From contig JARBJD010000109.1 of NCBI GenBank assembly GCA_033064195.1, positions 1 through 64,000 of the forward strand: 64,000 bases of DNA, in the 5' to 3' direction. The stretch is from Blattamonas nauphoetae. Taxonomy: Eukaryota; Preaxostyla; Oxymonadida. Every line of letters begins with the position of its first letter. Positions within the stretch are counted from its first letter, which is position 1. Positions 33,507 to 45,055 of this stretch are shown here, in pieces. Both the position numbers and the translations under genes were made by a program. A model generated the notes under the pieces. The model did no database searches. It was not told where the DNA came from and saw only the letters and a list, made by a program, of their open reading frames with translations.

Positions 33507-33687
33507 TAATATCGAAAATGGAGAGAATTACAGTGAGATGAAGATCAGAATGATGTGTTGAGTCTGAAAAAGAGTGAATTCAGAATAGGAAAAAAGATTA
33601 TTAAGGGAAAGAGTAAACCTTTGATCAAAACTTGATGAGATATAGATGGAATGCTTGATGAGATATAGTCGGCCCCTCATAAATTGG
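33495..33687. repeat. Inverted repeat, right arm
   Basis: Partner of 31811-32000. It contains the putative 5' end and upstream region of the minus-strand armadillo-like gene, and its outer end touches the foldback element at 33688. Confidence 0.75.
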
Positions 33688-34102
33688 CATAATCCGACCC
33701 CGTGCCCCCCTCCAATATTTTAACAGTTTCTTGATTTTATATCATTTCACGATATTTTCGCTATTATTTTTGGATTTAAGACCGGGTTTTGGAGTTATAA
33801 ATTCATCTACACTTCACCCGATCCTTTTTCCAGACACTTTTTCATATTGTCGGATAGTCTTCACAGCCCCCCGCTCAAGAGCAGGGGGGGCTGTGAAGAC
33901 TACTGGTGAATTCTCAAAAGTACCATAGAAAAAAGGATCTTTGTGAAGTGTTGAAACAAATAATGGGCTGGATCGGGTCAAAATGGGCAGCTTTTTTTCG
34001 CCCTCAAAAACACAAAATTTTATCAAAAGTGTGTTTATTATGCAAAACCAGACATATTTGGAATTTTTTGTGAGGGGGCACGGGGTATGATTTTGCCCAT
34101 AA
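33688..34102. mobile_element. Small foldback (MITE-like) element with a strong central hairpin
   Basis: About 415 bp that pair end to end: the left end has CCCCGTGCCCCCCTC and the right end GAGGGGGCACGGGG, an inner pair is GATCCTTTTTCC against AAAAAAGGATC, and the centre (33865-33905) is a hairpin with AGTCTTCACAGCCCCCC and its complement. No coding capacity and no clear target duplication found. Confidence 0.55.
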
Positions 34103-34379
34103 ATTGACTTCATGTGAATGGAAAATCCGTTGGATTCACGACTGTTTCACAAGAGAGCAAATCTGTGACTGACTGGTCGGATCGAACCCATTGATCGAAC
34201 TTTTTCTCTCTGAACGCCAAGAACAGGTATTTGGAAGTTCTTTCTTATTGAATCTGATTTAATTATCACGAATAGAGTCATTTCTGTGTCTGATTCCTGG
34301 TTTCTATCACACCTCATGTCAATAACTTATTTCTCTGTTTAACCTGATAAGACTTCGGAGAAATGGTAAATTCCGACTA

Positions 34380-37300
34380 TGGGTTCCGAAATTTCTCCGG
34401 TCAGTGACCGTCAACATCATCGGATAAACCCGCAACTTCGGGAAAACCCGCAACTCCATGTGCTAACAACCGAAGTCACCTCAAGTGTTCATATTACGGC
34501 AATCCGGTGTGGACCAATATTGCATTCAAAATCCACATTTTTACCTCTAAATCTGGTGTCTTCATTTCAAAAGTGCTCATTGTGGGACGATTTGAAAAAT
34601 GAAAATGAATCAACCAGGTTCGAAGGTTACTCTCGAAGAGAACCACAACCCTTGGAGGAAACAGCTCTCCTACCCTGGATTTTTTCCGGTACAACACTTC
34701 TTTTCTTGTTTATCTTTCAAGTGTCTCTCATTCAGTTCGACACCTTCTCAATCAATGTATTCGACTGCTCCAACGCACTGCACGGCTCAGACCCTCTCTA
34801 CCGAGCTCTTGGTACGATCTGTTAGAGCGCTGCAGACACACTGAGCATAGTCACTGAAAGTGTGACAATCTTCTTTCTTGACCTCTATTTTTCGGCGGTG
34901 ATGATGTCCCCACTTTTCATCGTTCGAAGCAACCCAAAACGAGGTGTCAAATGTATTGTTACTTTAGGAAAGTTCCGGACATGCATAGCGGTGCTGGCGA
35001 TGGGTCTCGTCTTTTGCCAGCGACTACTGATGGACTACGCGTTCTGGCGTGCCGTGGTGAGCGTTGGAACAGCAGCAGGGATTATTCTTGCGGGGATTAT
35101 GCAACCATTCTACTCGCGTTTATCGAACTTCCTCATGCTTCATTTCAGTGTTTTTGGAACACTTCGACTTGGCCTTGAAATCGACTTCCTGGTTGATTCT
35201 GGAACGGGACAGATTATTGGAACAATCATTTTTGGGATTATTTAGGTTGGGGGAGAGATTAGACTCTCGATCCACTTCCTCCTTCCTCTGAAGGTTCAAG
35301 AACGGCGTACCTGGGGCGTGACAAAACCAAAGGCAACGAAGTGCTGCCCTGATTTGATTTAGCATCGGAAGAATGGAAATGCAGACTGAGACAACATGTG
35401 GGAAGGAAGGGTGTGGAACCAACAGTTCGGTGCATGTTCCACGAAAAATCCGTTTACTCCCGCTGACACAATTTGCAGACAGAATACATGCTTTCTCTGT
35501 CATGCACTGAAAGGAGGACAATGCTCTTCTTGCAGATTACGCCCTGTTTCTCCAAACGGTTTCGGAGAACCGAATGAAGGCACAAGTCATGATGCTGCAT
35601 GCAGAAAGGCAAGACCTGGTATTACAACACGATTTCTGATTCATTGCGTGATGAAGGGCGAATCAGCAGAGAACGGGAGTGGGGAGGAGAGTCAATGGAA
35701 CTGAACCTGAAAATGCATCTTCAAATCGCAGAAAACGACAGAGAAGACGCCAGCGACGCTCAAATCGAGTTTTACGAAAATATGAGGAAACAAAGACCGT
35801 ATTTCTCTCTTCTCCAAGAAACATCAGACCCAAGTCGTGAGAGCGGAAGCGTCGTCGAAAAAGAGTTATGAGCAGCTTCTCAGCCAGCACCCAAACGACA
35901 TCGCAGTACTTTGCTCGAAGAAGAGCGGGAACATCAAAGGCATCTTCCTTCATCAACGCTCTCAGCTTCATCGGCGATGTGGGAACGAATTTGTATGGGA
36001 TATGACCAAAGCGGAAGACATGAACAAGACATTCGACATTGTGACGTCCCTCCTCCCATATTTCACCAGTTACGGACACACAATGACATCTCTGATGAAG
36101 ACCGTGTATGACAGCGACGTCGAGAACGAAATGTGGGAGTATGTGGACATTCCTGTCGCCACCGCCTTCTTCGACGCCACGACCAACCCCACCATCGATG
36201 TCACGACAGCCGACAGATCGTTTCTGAACCTCGTTGCAGACTTGGCTCAGCTGTCCACGCAAATTGGAGCGATGAAAGACGTGCCGATGAGTTCAAGGAA
36301 GTCCACTCTCGAATTATCTCGTGTCAGTACAATTCATACCATCAACTGTTTGAAGGAGGATAGCGAGCACTCGTCGCATAGGCCGACAATGCCAGCGTGC
36401 CAATGCGGACACTCTTCAATTTGATGGTGGCTCTCCTGGCGGCCGTCATGCTGATTGCGATGATTGTGTCGTACACCTTCCTCTCACTGGGTGACGGAGG
36501 ATGGAGGGACTACACGACAACTCGGATGGACGAAGAAGAAGAGGAGGAGGACAACGGGTTGGAGAAAGAGGAACAAGACTCCGAAGAGATGGTGGAAGAT
36601 GGAGTCAACGACGAACGAAGCGAACGTGACGAGAACAATCCAGAAATGTCCAGCACACCTGCCCAGAACGACACATTCGAATCCTCATCCGAACCGAAAC
36701 CTTTAAACTCCGACCACTCGTCACTTGTCTTCGAAGGTCAAAAGCGTTCCTCTCCTACAGCTGAGATTGGATGGGAGGGGAAGAGACTCGCCTTACAATC
36801 ACTCTGACGTGTACAGCGGAGACATACTTCCATCACTAACTCACTACAACTCATCCACCTCGTACACAACTGGATTTGTTTGACCAACAACAGGAGCTCC
36901 ATTCTCACCATCGTTGAATCCCACTGTCACTCAGTTCTCGCTCAACCAGCCAACACAACCACCAGTCGAGACGAAAACAGACTTCGGATTTGGACAGTTC
37001 ACCGCTCGCTCCCTTCTGACGCAGCGGGACGAGGATGACGACCATCAAACTCGGCGAGACGACGCGGAGTGGGAAGAGGCATTCGAGAACGCAGTGGAAG
37101 ATCTGATCGCTGGTCACAAGACCATCCACAGCGGGATCCCAATCGTGACGAAGATTATCATGGTCTCTCACGTTGTCCTCGTTTTTGGGCTGCTGGTTGG
37201 TTACATGGTTCCTAACAATTTCTCGTTCAACAGCTTCACAGACAGTGTGGACAACATCCTTCTCGCAGCGATCCGCCCCATCTGTCTGACCAATTCAAAC

Positions 37301-38760
37301 TTCTTCCTTCTCAACCTCGCCTTCGACATGCCGTTCCTCGTCTTCCCCAAACTCATCACTCACCCAACCAATTCAGCCTCATGTCGAGACAACGATCAAT
37401 CTGTCTCAGTACAGGAGCTACACCTTGAAACTTCTGTCAGGATCGTTGGATTAATTCCACAAAACCAGCCTCATCACCCACTTCGACACCACAACGGACA
37501 CATTGACAAACGACAAGCTGATCGACGCTCGAACCATCACCCGATTCGACAACGACTTCAACATCGAGCAGCTGCTCGTTCCAGGAGACTATTGCATGAC
37601 TGACAAGGCTTCCTGCATCGCAGAACCGATCCATGAACGTCTGCACGAATCACATGACACACTGGTCGGGCTACAGTCTCTCGTTTCGCGCTTTCTTCAG
37701 TATGGAGAGTTTCTGAAAGAGGAAGATGAATCACAGTTCAACGAAAACCATCCGATCTTCCATTTCATGAACTCTGCTCTGCGAAAGGACCTGCGTGAGG
37801 GGACGATGAGCATGATGAAACGAATGTGCAAAGACTGCGGTGCTGACAAAGACATCTTCATGAGCAATCGTCTGATCATCGTGGTTGTGCTCGTCGTGGC
37901 GTACTTCTTCCTTCGATTTGTCATGATTCAGCCGTACGTAATTTTCAAGCGAATGAGACTGGAGGATCGGCGACTGGACGAGCTGATCTCGTTCGACACC
38001 GACGATGGGAATTATATTCGGTTTGTCGATGCGATGAAGATCGGGAACAAAGGAATCAACGGCCAAAGAGAAAAGATGATTGATGCACGAACAGCGTGAT
38101 CCGGATGCACGAGCAGCACGAGAGCGCGGGGATGCAGGAGACAGCGATGGATGTGCTGATGAAGGCGACGAAGCGAGCGTTCCGGGAAGAGGAGCAGAAC
38201 ATGGTGGACCGTCTGAAGGCGGGAGGGAAGACCTCTTCGCTGACAAACGAACAGATTGACTCACACAAACTGGAGCACCGTGTGATGATCCAACGGCTGG
38301 GCATCATCTTCGATGGGCTGCGTAGGAAGGACTTGGCTCGACAAGCAATCTCCGTTCGCCATCAGACACGCCTCTTCGACCGACATTTCATCACCAGCGA
38401 CTTGTGCGATTTGACAAGTGGGTGAATCTCTGTCGATCATACTCGTTACATTTCCATTCATTTCACCCCGACCACCGCACTATGACGTATCATCCGACAG
38501 GATTGATTGTGAGGTTGTCGTCGTTTGTGGCGCTGATCTAAATTGTGGCGATATTTATTGTATTCACGATCACATTGCAGTCACATCGGAAGAAACTGTT
38601 GAGTGAATGCATCAACGTTCAGACCTCAAACTCCCTCACTCCTGACAGCTCCAAACTCACATCGGCTCCCCACTCACTCAGCGCAATGAAGACGAAGAAG
38701 AAGCGGAAGCGATTTTGGAGGAGATGCAGGAAGGAGAGTGATTGAGCAGGGAGAAACGAG
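34380..38760 (+). pseudogene. Decayed Tiny-macrocysts (Tmc)-like multi-pass membrane protein
   Basis: A large gene in many pieces. At 34862-35245 there are at least two membrane helices with LFIVRSNPKRG and a following LGKFRTCIAV segment; at about 35379-35640 comes a block with LADYALFLQTVSENRMKAQ and MMLHAERQDL, the TPR-like pattern characteristic of Tmc proteins of Dictyostelium, ciliates and metamonads; further membrane helices lie at about 36420-36490, 37160-37215, 37300-37350, 37875-37935 and 38530-38580, with a long helical stretch before the last. Consecutive pieces change frame and TGA interrupts otherwise good sequence (for example around 35510 and 35637), so it is a pseudogene or very heavily interrupted. 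Tmc assignment is by pattern, not by search. Confidence 0.45.
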
Positions 38761-39217
38761 AAGGTGGAGTTAGAATCGCCAATTCTCGAAACATCGTTTC
38801 CAAGAGTTCGACCCACATTTCGTTTCGTTCCTGTTTTGTTGTGATCTTGATAAACCATCTTTTCTTGTTCATTTCATGAGATTATGCATTCTCCAGAACA
38901 GATTTTAATGAAATAATATGAAAAAACCTCAAAATAATGATGAAACTGGGAATATATCCGAATTCTGGGTCCAAGATCCGGGGTGTGGGTTTATCCGGAG
39001 TTGCGGGTTAAATCGAGTACGTTCAGTCCTTTACGGCGAAAACTGACCGGTCAGTGCCGGTCAGCCATGCCTACATCCAATGAAATAGGAAAATTTGTCC
39101 AGACCACCTTTGATCAGTCGCAATCACGCTTCGGTTTGATTCTGTCGGCATGGGCAGTGGTCGGTCTGAAAGCAACGAGTCCAGTCCCCAAAAATAAAAG
39201 AGTCGGCGACTTTTTTG

Positions 39218-39296
39218 AACCGCCTTTTAGTCGAGTGGTAGCACGGAAGCATTTTGCTCCCCGGACCCAGGATCGAATCCCGCCAGAGTCACTTTA
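39218..39296 (+). tRNA. tRNA-like sequence, probably a relic
   Basis: An A-box-like TAGTCGAGTGGTAGCAC and, 45 bases on, a B-box-like GGATCGAATCC, with the distances of a Gln/Gly-type tRNA, followed by T runs. The anticodon arm can be drawn only with a mismatch and without the universal U33, and the acceptor stem does not close, so it is more likely a tRNA pseudogene or the head of a tRNA-derived SINE than a working tRNA. It lies 145 bp outside the right end of the 10-kb unit. Confidence 0.3.
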
Positions 39297-39689
39297 TAAC
39301 CCTCTTTTTCTCATTTTTGATTCATAACATCTCTATAATTTGTTCATCTCATTTTTCCCCAAAGTAAAGTGCAAAAGGTCGTGGTTCAAGAGTCCTTGAG
39401 TCGGTCTGTCTTTCCCCAACATCGGACAAAAAATCGGCCTGTCCGACCGACACCGACTCTTTGTTTTGGTTCTGACTGCTTGTCCACGGATTTAAAGAAC
39501 AGTAAAATGGTCTTCTTTTTCTTCTCGGACCTAATTTATCGTTTTCCCTCATGATCTCGCTCAAGATAGATTGTCGTCCCACTGCCGAATCAGATCAAGA
39601 CATGATACTCCATATTATCAACGGTCCTTCATTTATCTTATTCAAAGTTTGTTTTCTTCCCCTTTTTCGACATTATTTCTCTCTTCAGG

Positions 39690-40346
39690 ACGGTTAGAAT
39701 ACAGGCACGCTTATGAAGACCAATGTCCCCTCCATCGACTATCTCACACTTGAAGTGCCTCTCCTGCATGAGTCTGTTCTCACTTTCAATCATTCTCCGC
39801 CTTCCTTTGCGTTCATTTTCATATCCGAACATCAATAGACTCCCATTTCTCGATTCATGACTTTCCCTCTTTTCTAATTTGTGATTTGTTGCAGCACTCG
39901 AAGCTACTATCACGACATGATTCGGATGTTCCTTGCATACGGATACGTGCCTGGGATTTCGCTGTTTGGTTCTCCTTACGATTGGCGGCAATGTCTTGCA
40001 GCAGACAGCATCCTGATTCATGAATCCTCTCCGGACACGAATCCGACAAGCATTCCATGCGTGTGGGAATCTGAATGTAGACACTATCACACCTTCAATG
40101 GGAACTCTTGTGTTTCGCAGTTTCGTGCATCTTTTCGCCGACGAGAACATTCTATTTGTCCGCCGATGGATAGCAATCGCACCGCCTTTTCAGGGTGGTA
40201 CGCATGTATTGCGGGCACTTCTGTTCGGATACAATTTGGGGCTGCCAAAGTTCGTGATCTCGCCGAATCTGATGCAGCTGATGGAACAGGTGATCATGCT
40301 ACCATTTTGGTTCAGAACGCTCACTGACCTTCCTTCCACCTCTTAA
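39690..40346 (+). pseudogene. LCAT-like (lecithin:cholesterol acyltransferase family) lipase, frameshifted
   Basis: Two adjoining frames carry family motifs. The first has YYHDMIRMFLAYGYV followed by LFGSPYDWR (about 39900-39990), the hallmark AxYDWR region before the lid. The second frame (40020-40346) has PSMGTLVFRS at about 40100, matching the HSMG nucleophile elbow, and AIAPPFQGG at about 40190, matching the IAPPWGG block; the residues after it resemble the LCAT core. The switch lies between 39990 and 40040. An upstream piece at 39690-39780 (acceptor TTCAG before it, then VPSIDYL) may be an earlier exon, and TTGTTGCAG at 39886-39894 looks like a 3' splice site. The third and fourth catalytic acids were not found, so the gene is truncated or its end lies among the next open frames. 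Confidence 0.6.
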
Positions 40347-40474
40347 CTGACATTGAAGTCTCGAGAGAAGGACGACTTAACGTTTAATGGATTCATCAAT
40401 CAGACGGATGGAACATGCATGGACTGCGAGGCTGTAGACACGCTGGAAGAAGAAGAGGCGATGTTTGAACATAT

Positions 40475-41987
40475 TTGGGGCAACACACTCTTCCATTCGC
40501 AGATCAAGGGCAATCTAATCTTATCATTGGAGCTGCGCGAAAAGATGGTGATGAACAACGGCGAAGGCGACTATGTGTCATCACGATACACTCCAACCGT
40601 GTGTACAACCTCTACAAATGCGGAGAGAGCTTTCATGTGGAGAACGGGCACGCCACCATTCCACCATCGTTCTCACCGTCCTTCCTCCAAAATCGGGCGA
40701 ATCCGGCGTTTTGGGCGTTTTCGGATGCGAATCTCGACGGGAGGGATCTGCAGGCGAGCGAGCGGGATTTGACAAACCCAATTTTCCCACCGTTCCCCAC
40801 AACTCAAATGATGAGCCCGAACCACCCGCCGCCGCAGCCACGACGCTCCCTCCACGTCTTCCCCGACGAGAGCAGGAACGCATTCTATCTGTTCGCAACG
40901 CAGAAGCAGGACCCGCCGCAGAAAGGGACGCACACGCACGACTTCAAGCGAGTGGCGCTTCTGCCGTTTGTGGAGAGAAAGGACGCGGGCGAGTCGTCGC
41001 TGAAGAGTCGGATTCTGGCGGGCGTGTTTGATGTGCTGTCGACCACAGAATATCGTCTGCGTCGGGAGAACGACAAGAAGGCGCGAGACAGATTTCAGGA
41101 ATCGTGGCAGAAGGCACTCGAACGAAGCGACGAACTGAAATTCAACCAAGATGACGACGAGTTCGATTTGATGCGGTTTGGACGAGACGACAGGCGAGAA
41201 GGATGAAGAGAGGATACAGCTGGTCTGCCGCTGGTGGAGGAGAGTGTGTGTGGAGCAAGTGAGTTGGAGGCCCAAACTCTCTTCCGTCACCGTCAGCTCA
41301 GCCGAAGACAGTTCGGGCAGAACCAGACAATCCCCGTCTGCCCGATATGCCCTCATTCGGGTCAATTGCCACCCAACCAACAGTTTCTACGAAACACTAC
41401 GAAACGAGTCAGACTCCACCGAACACAATCCACTCCTGTTTTACCACACCAAACCAGAACTCAGCCACATCCACTCCGTCCACTCCACACACTCAAGACT
41501 CATCCACTCCACCCTCGTCGAGACGCACGTCCTCCCCAAGCCAATCCCCACACAACCCTTCGCCTCCTTCGACCGCGTCTGTCTCTCCCTCGAATCCTCT
41601 CACCACTTCTTTCCCAGCCGAGCTGAGCACGGACTGCAACATCGACACCCACCTGTTTCTCGTCCAGCACTCTGGTGCCCACTCTGTCCACTCCCTCTTC
41701 CGCGAAATCTACGGAAGCACACTTGGGATGGCGACCGAACTGTTCTCACGTTCTGCGCAGGGATGGGACTGCCACTGCCGTTCGTGTCGGTGAAGAAGGA
41801 CAGAGTGGAAGAGAAGAAGAAGGGATTCTTTGAGATTGGGGCGCTGCCAGCGAAGATCTCGACGCAGCGGGCGCCGAAGAAGACGCTGTGGAAGACGAAG
41901 GATGTTCCGTTTGCGTTTACACAACCGTCGAGTGGGTTTGGGTTTCCAGAGGCAGAGCAGATGGAGGGAGAGGAAAGGAGTGAATGA
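40475..41987 (+). other. Two long overlapping open frames of unknown nature
   Basis: Open frames of 243 codons (40475-41206) and 269 codons (41178-41987) on the plus strand. Composition (Arg-, Pro- and Glu-rich, charged helix at about 41060-41160) and higher GC than the surroundings suggest former or intron-split coding sequence. I recognise no domain. They could be the C-terminal part of the LCAT-like gene or an unrelated decayed gene. Confidence 0.3.
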
Positions 41988-42870
41988 CAACGAGAAGGGA
42001 ACATGGCCAATCCACCAATCCTCCCACAACCCTCCAAACAACCGGAGAAGAGGTACAAAGTTAGTCTGATTGGGCAGATGAAGCTGCGTGTGAGAAGGAA
42101 GAAGACAGACGAGAAGAAAGAGGAAGTGAAGAGAAAGCGGAGATGAGAGCGAGACAATGCTGACACTTTCACAGCCTATTCTCCAATTTTTTATTAATTT
42201 TTGTTCTGTTTCAAGAAATTCTCTTCAACGAAGTGATCAACACATTTTCAATTCCATTGATTCAGAAACAAAGGGAATCAAAGAAAAGAGAACTCTTTCC
42301 CCACAGTTTCTGAAAAAAGAACGGAAATTTAACGTTGAAAAAAAGAAAGAGAAGGTCGCTACGACTTCATCTTCAAGTTTGCTAAAAAGGGGCACGATCA
42401 CGAAAAAAAGCAGTCGGTCGGTCGACGAGCAGTCGGACCGACCGCTGCCCATCCCTATGATTCTGGTCTTTCCTCATCTATTCATTCTTCTTCACTTTTG
42501 GGTTTCGGTCTGGTAATTCGCGTGTTTGGTGAGGCCAAAAAAATGAAATATGGGGAATGTGGCTCTGTGATTTAGAAGCGAAATTGAGAAATGGACAACC
42601 AGAAGTTTTATGAAATGCTATTTTGATTATAATTCTTGAGGGAAAAAATGGTGGAAGATTGGGACCCATTTCACACAAATCTGTGCCCCTCCGGATTTAT
42701 GCCCCACTTGTTCAGCATTTTCTTGCCATTTCAACCATATCATTTTCAATCTCTTTCAACTTTTATACCTGTAGATTGACACAAAATAATAAATTGTGAG
42801 TTAACACATTCCCGCAGACCGTTGTCGGATCTCGGACCCACTGTATCCCTATCGTTCATCCGCTAGAGAC
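41988..42870. other. Intergenic region upstream of armadillo gene A
   Basis: No supportable gene. It contains a short self-complementary stretch at about 42416-42442 built from CGGTCGGTCGACG and its near complement. The last 100 bp have pyrimidine tracts ending in AG just before the chosen ATG of gene A. Confidence 0.4.
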
Positions 42871-45055
42871 ATGCCTCCGATAAGAACTACTCGCTCTCTG
42901 GAGCTTTTTGAATGTACTCAAAATGAATTAGAGCAAGAACATTTCCTTGACAGTCCACCAATCATGCTCCGTCGTAACAGGAGAGCTACATGTGACTTAT
43001 CGAAGTTCAAGGATCAACCTGCTTCACACTCTCCGAGTATTACTGTACCTTTTTATTAGAAAATAGCAGTTTATCAGAAGATGAGTTTAGATGCAATTTT
43101 TGTCGCTCTTGGAGAAGAACAACGAACCGACATTCCTGATCTCCTCGTTACTCTTCATGATTTGACAGGTATTCCAAGATTTATTTCTCACAGTATGCTC
43201 CTGAGCAGGTACTGATGACAACCGGAGAAGACTCGTCCAACACAATTCGATCCCGCTCCTCTCACAACTTCTGATGAGTTCACAAGATCACAGAGTGATA
43301 GTATGATTCATTTTTTCAATGTACTAGGATTAGCATCTTATTCTCCGGATACTCTCTGATATTGGTATGACTTCTACTCCTCCCTGTTATCCAACAATGT
43401 TCATATTTGTCAGTAACATTACCAACAGATGAAGTTCACCACTCTTTTGATGACAATGTACTCCGGGCAATTATTGGCTTTGCTCAGAGCGGTTCACTAT
43501 GCGTGATGGACGCGGTTTGCCTCAATCCAATCTCAATCTGATTCAGGCTTGGTGGTTCCTTGACAATTTCACCATCATTGACCATGATCAGAATGAATTT
43601 GTTGATAAACTTGTGCGACTGGGGATATTTGAAGTGTTCACTCCAGCAATGATTCAACTGGCCAGCCGAACAATCCAACGACCTGCATGGCATTTGCGAT
43701 CTCTAAACCTCATCGCCAATGCCTCAGAATTGCAGTTTCCGCTCATGACAATGGTCATACCAGAACATCAAAAAAGCTGTCGCCGCATCCTCAGAACGAT
43801 CAAACGTCTCGCGGCCATCACTCACACTCCCCTCACGGCAGACGTAGCCACATTTATTTTTATGGTGTTTGTATCAGGCTGTTCTATGGACATCGACAGT
43901 GCTGTGGATGTTCTTTTTTTAGATTTGGGGCTCCTTCAAGACCTTTCCTCAGTGATCTACCATACACCAATGCCTCCGTTCTTCCCTCCACACATCCAAT
44001 CATTTTCACAACTCGCAATTTCGCTTTTGTCGTATGCATGTGAGGGTCTTTCAAGCGGATATTGTGCATATACAGTCTTGAACGAAGCCCAGACACAACA
44101 CCGAATTTCTGAGAGCAAGAAGAAAGCACTAGCCATACAACCTGATTCAGGAGTGTCAGATGAAGATAGTCTCAAGAAACAGATTGTTATCGAGCTCAAC
44201 AACTATTTCTATATCGCAAGGAACGTTTTGCACGTGATTGGCACAGCCATACCTGGAAGTGCTGATGTGGCAGACTTTTATCTCAATGCTGGTCTTCTCC
44301 CATTTCTTGGAGAATGTATTCATATTGTTCAGGCAATCCAACATGATGAACTGCCCCACGACTGTTCTCTCCTCACCTTGACAAAGGCGGATGTGGCAGA
44401 TGGAAACCCCGGAGAATTATGGAGGAGGACACTCAAAATCATTCAGTCTCTTGATTGCACATCACTCGCAACCGAGGAAAAACAGCAAATGTCCGCTTCA
44501 TCACTCACTACCCAATCTCACGATCAAATGAAACTTTCGAACATATATCCGAAGCATATAAAAGAGGTTCTTCACAATATCTCCATTTGTCTGTCGAATA
44601 TCTCAGGAATCACTGAATTACATTCACTGAGAGTACTGAACGAAACTTTCCCACAACCACATTCCCCTCAGAAGTTTCTACAATTTGTCTCTGATCGGCT
44701 TGTTGATGTCACGTCGTCATCATATTATGCGGATTTGTCAATCATTCACGGATTGTTCCTCTATCGAAGTGCACCAATTTTCTCAGAAATTGAGAAGGGC
44801 CAAGTTCTCGGAGCTATCTTTGCTTTCAAATGGAATCGACACACTCATCCAATTGCAGACACCTGTGTCTGCATTTTTTTCGAGATTCTTATTGCCTTCA
44901 TGTGGAATGCCTCCAATCCTAGAATCATATTCGACTATGTCCAGAATGATGTGATTGAACAAAACTTACTCAAATCAACAAAAGAATTATCCAAACAAAC
45001 GACGAAAACAATGGAAATCTTCTATCAGCATCTTGCTCACTTCATACACACATAA
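42871..45055 (+). CDS. Armadillo-repeat, importin-alpha-like protein (gene A, left copy; six exons)
   Basis: Exons 42871-43036, 43070-43168, 43209-43300, 43334-43364, 43414-43514 and 43547-45055; introns of 33, 40, 33, 49 and 32 nt, all GT..AG. Joined they give 665 residues. The same five introns stand at the same codons in the paralogue at 61149-63329, which is the main support for the model. The N-terminal 60 residues are charged with an RRNRR cluster, like a short importin-beta-binding-type leader; then follow divergent armadillo helices, clearest in residues 60-230, where VWWFLDNFTIID resembles the AxWALxNI helix of importin-alpha. Family usual length is 500-550, so this is longer. Likely role: nuclear import adaptor or another ARM scaffold; inferred. 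It lies 2.3 kb upstream of gene BC in the same direction. Confidence 0.75.

Larger units (their letters stand above)
28992..39073. mobile_element. 10-kb unit bounded by 18-bp inverted repeats and 8-bp target duplication (hAT-like)
   Basis: The left end starts TAGGCATGGCTGACCGGC and the right end is its exact reverse complement. Directly outside stand identical octamers CATCCAAT (28984-28991 and 39074-39081). Eight-base duplications with short inverted repeats and subterminal repeats (CGGTCAG recurs three or four times within 40 bp of both ends) fit hAT elements, although P and Merlin elements also make 8-bp duplications and the terminal bases do not fit the hAT consensus perfectly. No transposase is recognisable inside; the cargo is a set of decayed cellular genes and smaller foldback elements. 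Interpretation: a non-autonomous or composite transposon that captured host sequence. The segment 28992-29880 holds no supportable gene beyond short open frames. Confidence 0.7.

Noticed and set aside
39369-39410. Second tRNA-like B-box (GGTTCAAGAGTCC) downstream of the tRNA-like relic
   Set aside because: Spacing and cloverleaf fail, and no A-box lies at the right distance.
42416-42442. Self-complementary CGGTCGG stretch and similar words near 39437 as ends of a transposon
   Set aside because: No target duplication and the similarity is limited to short CGGTC words.
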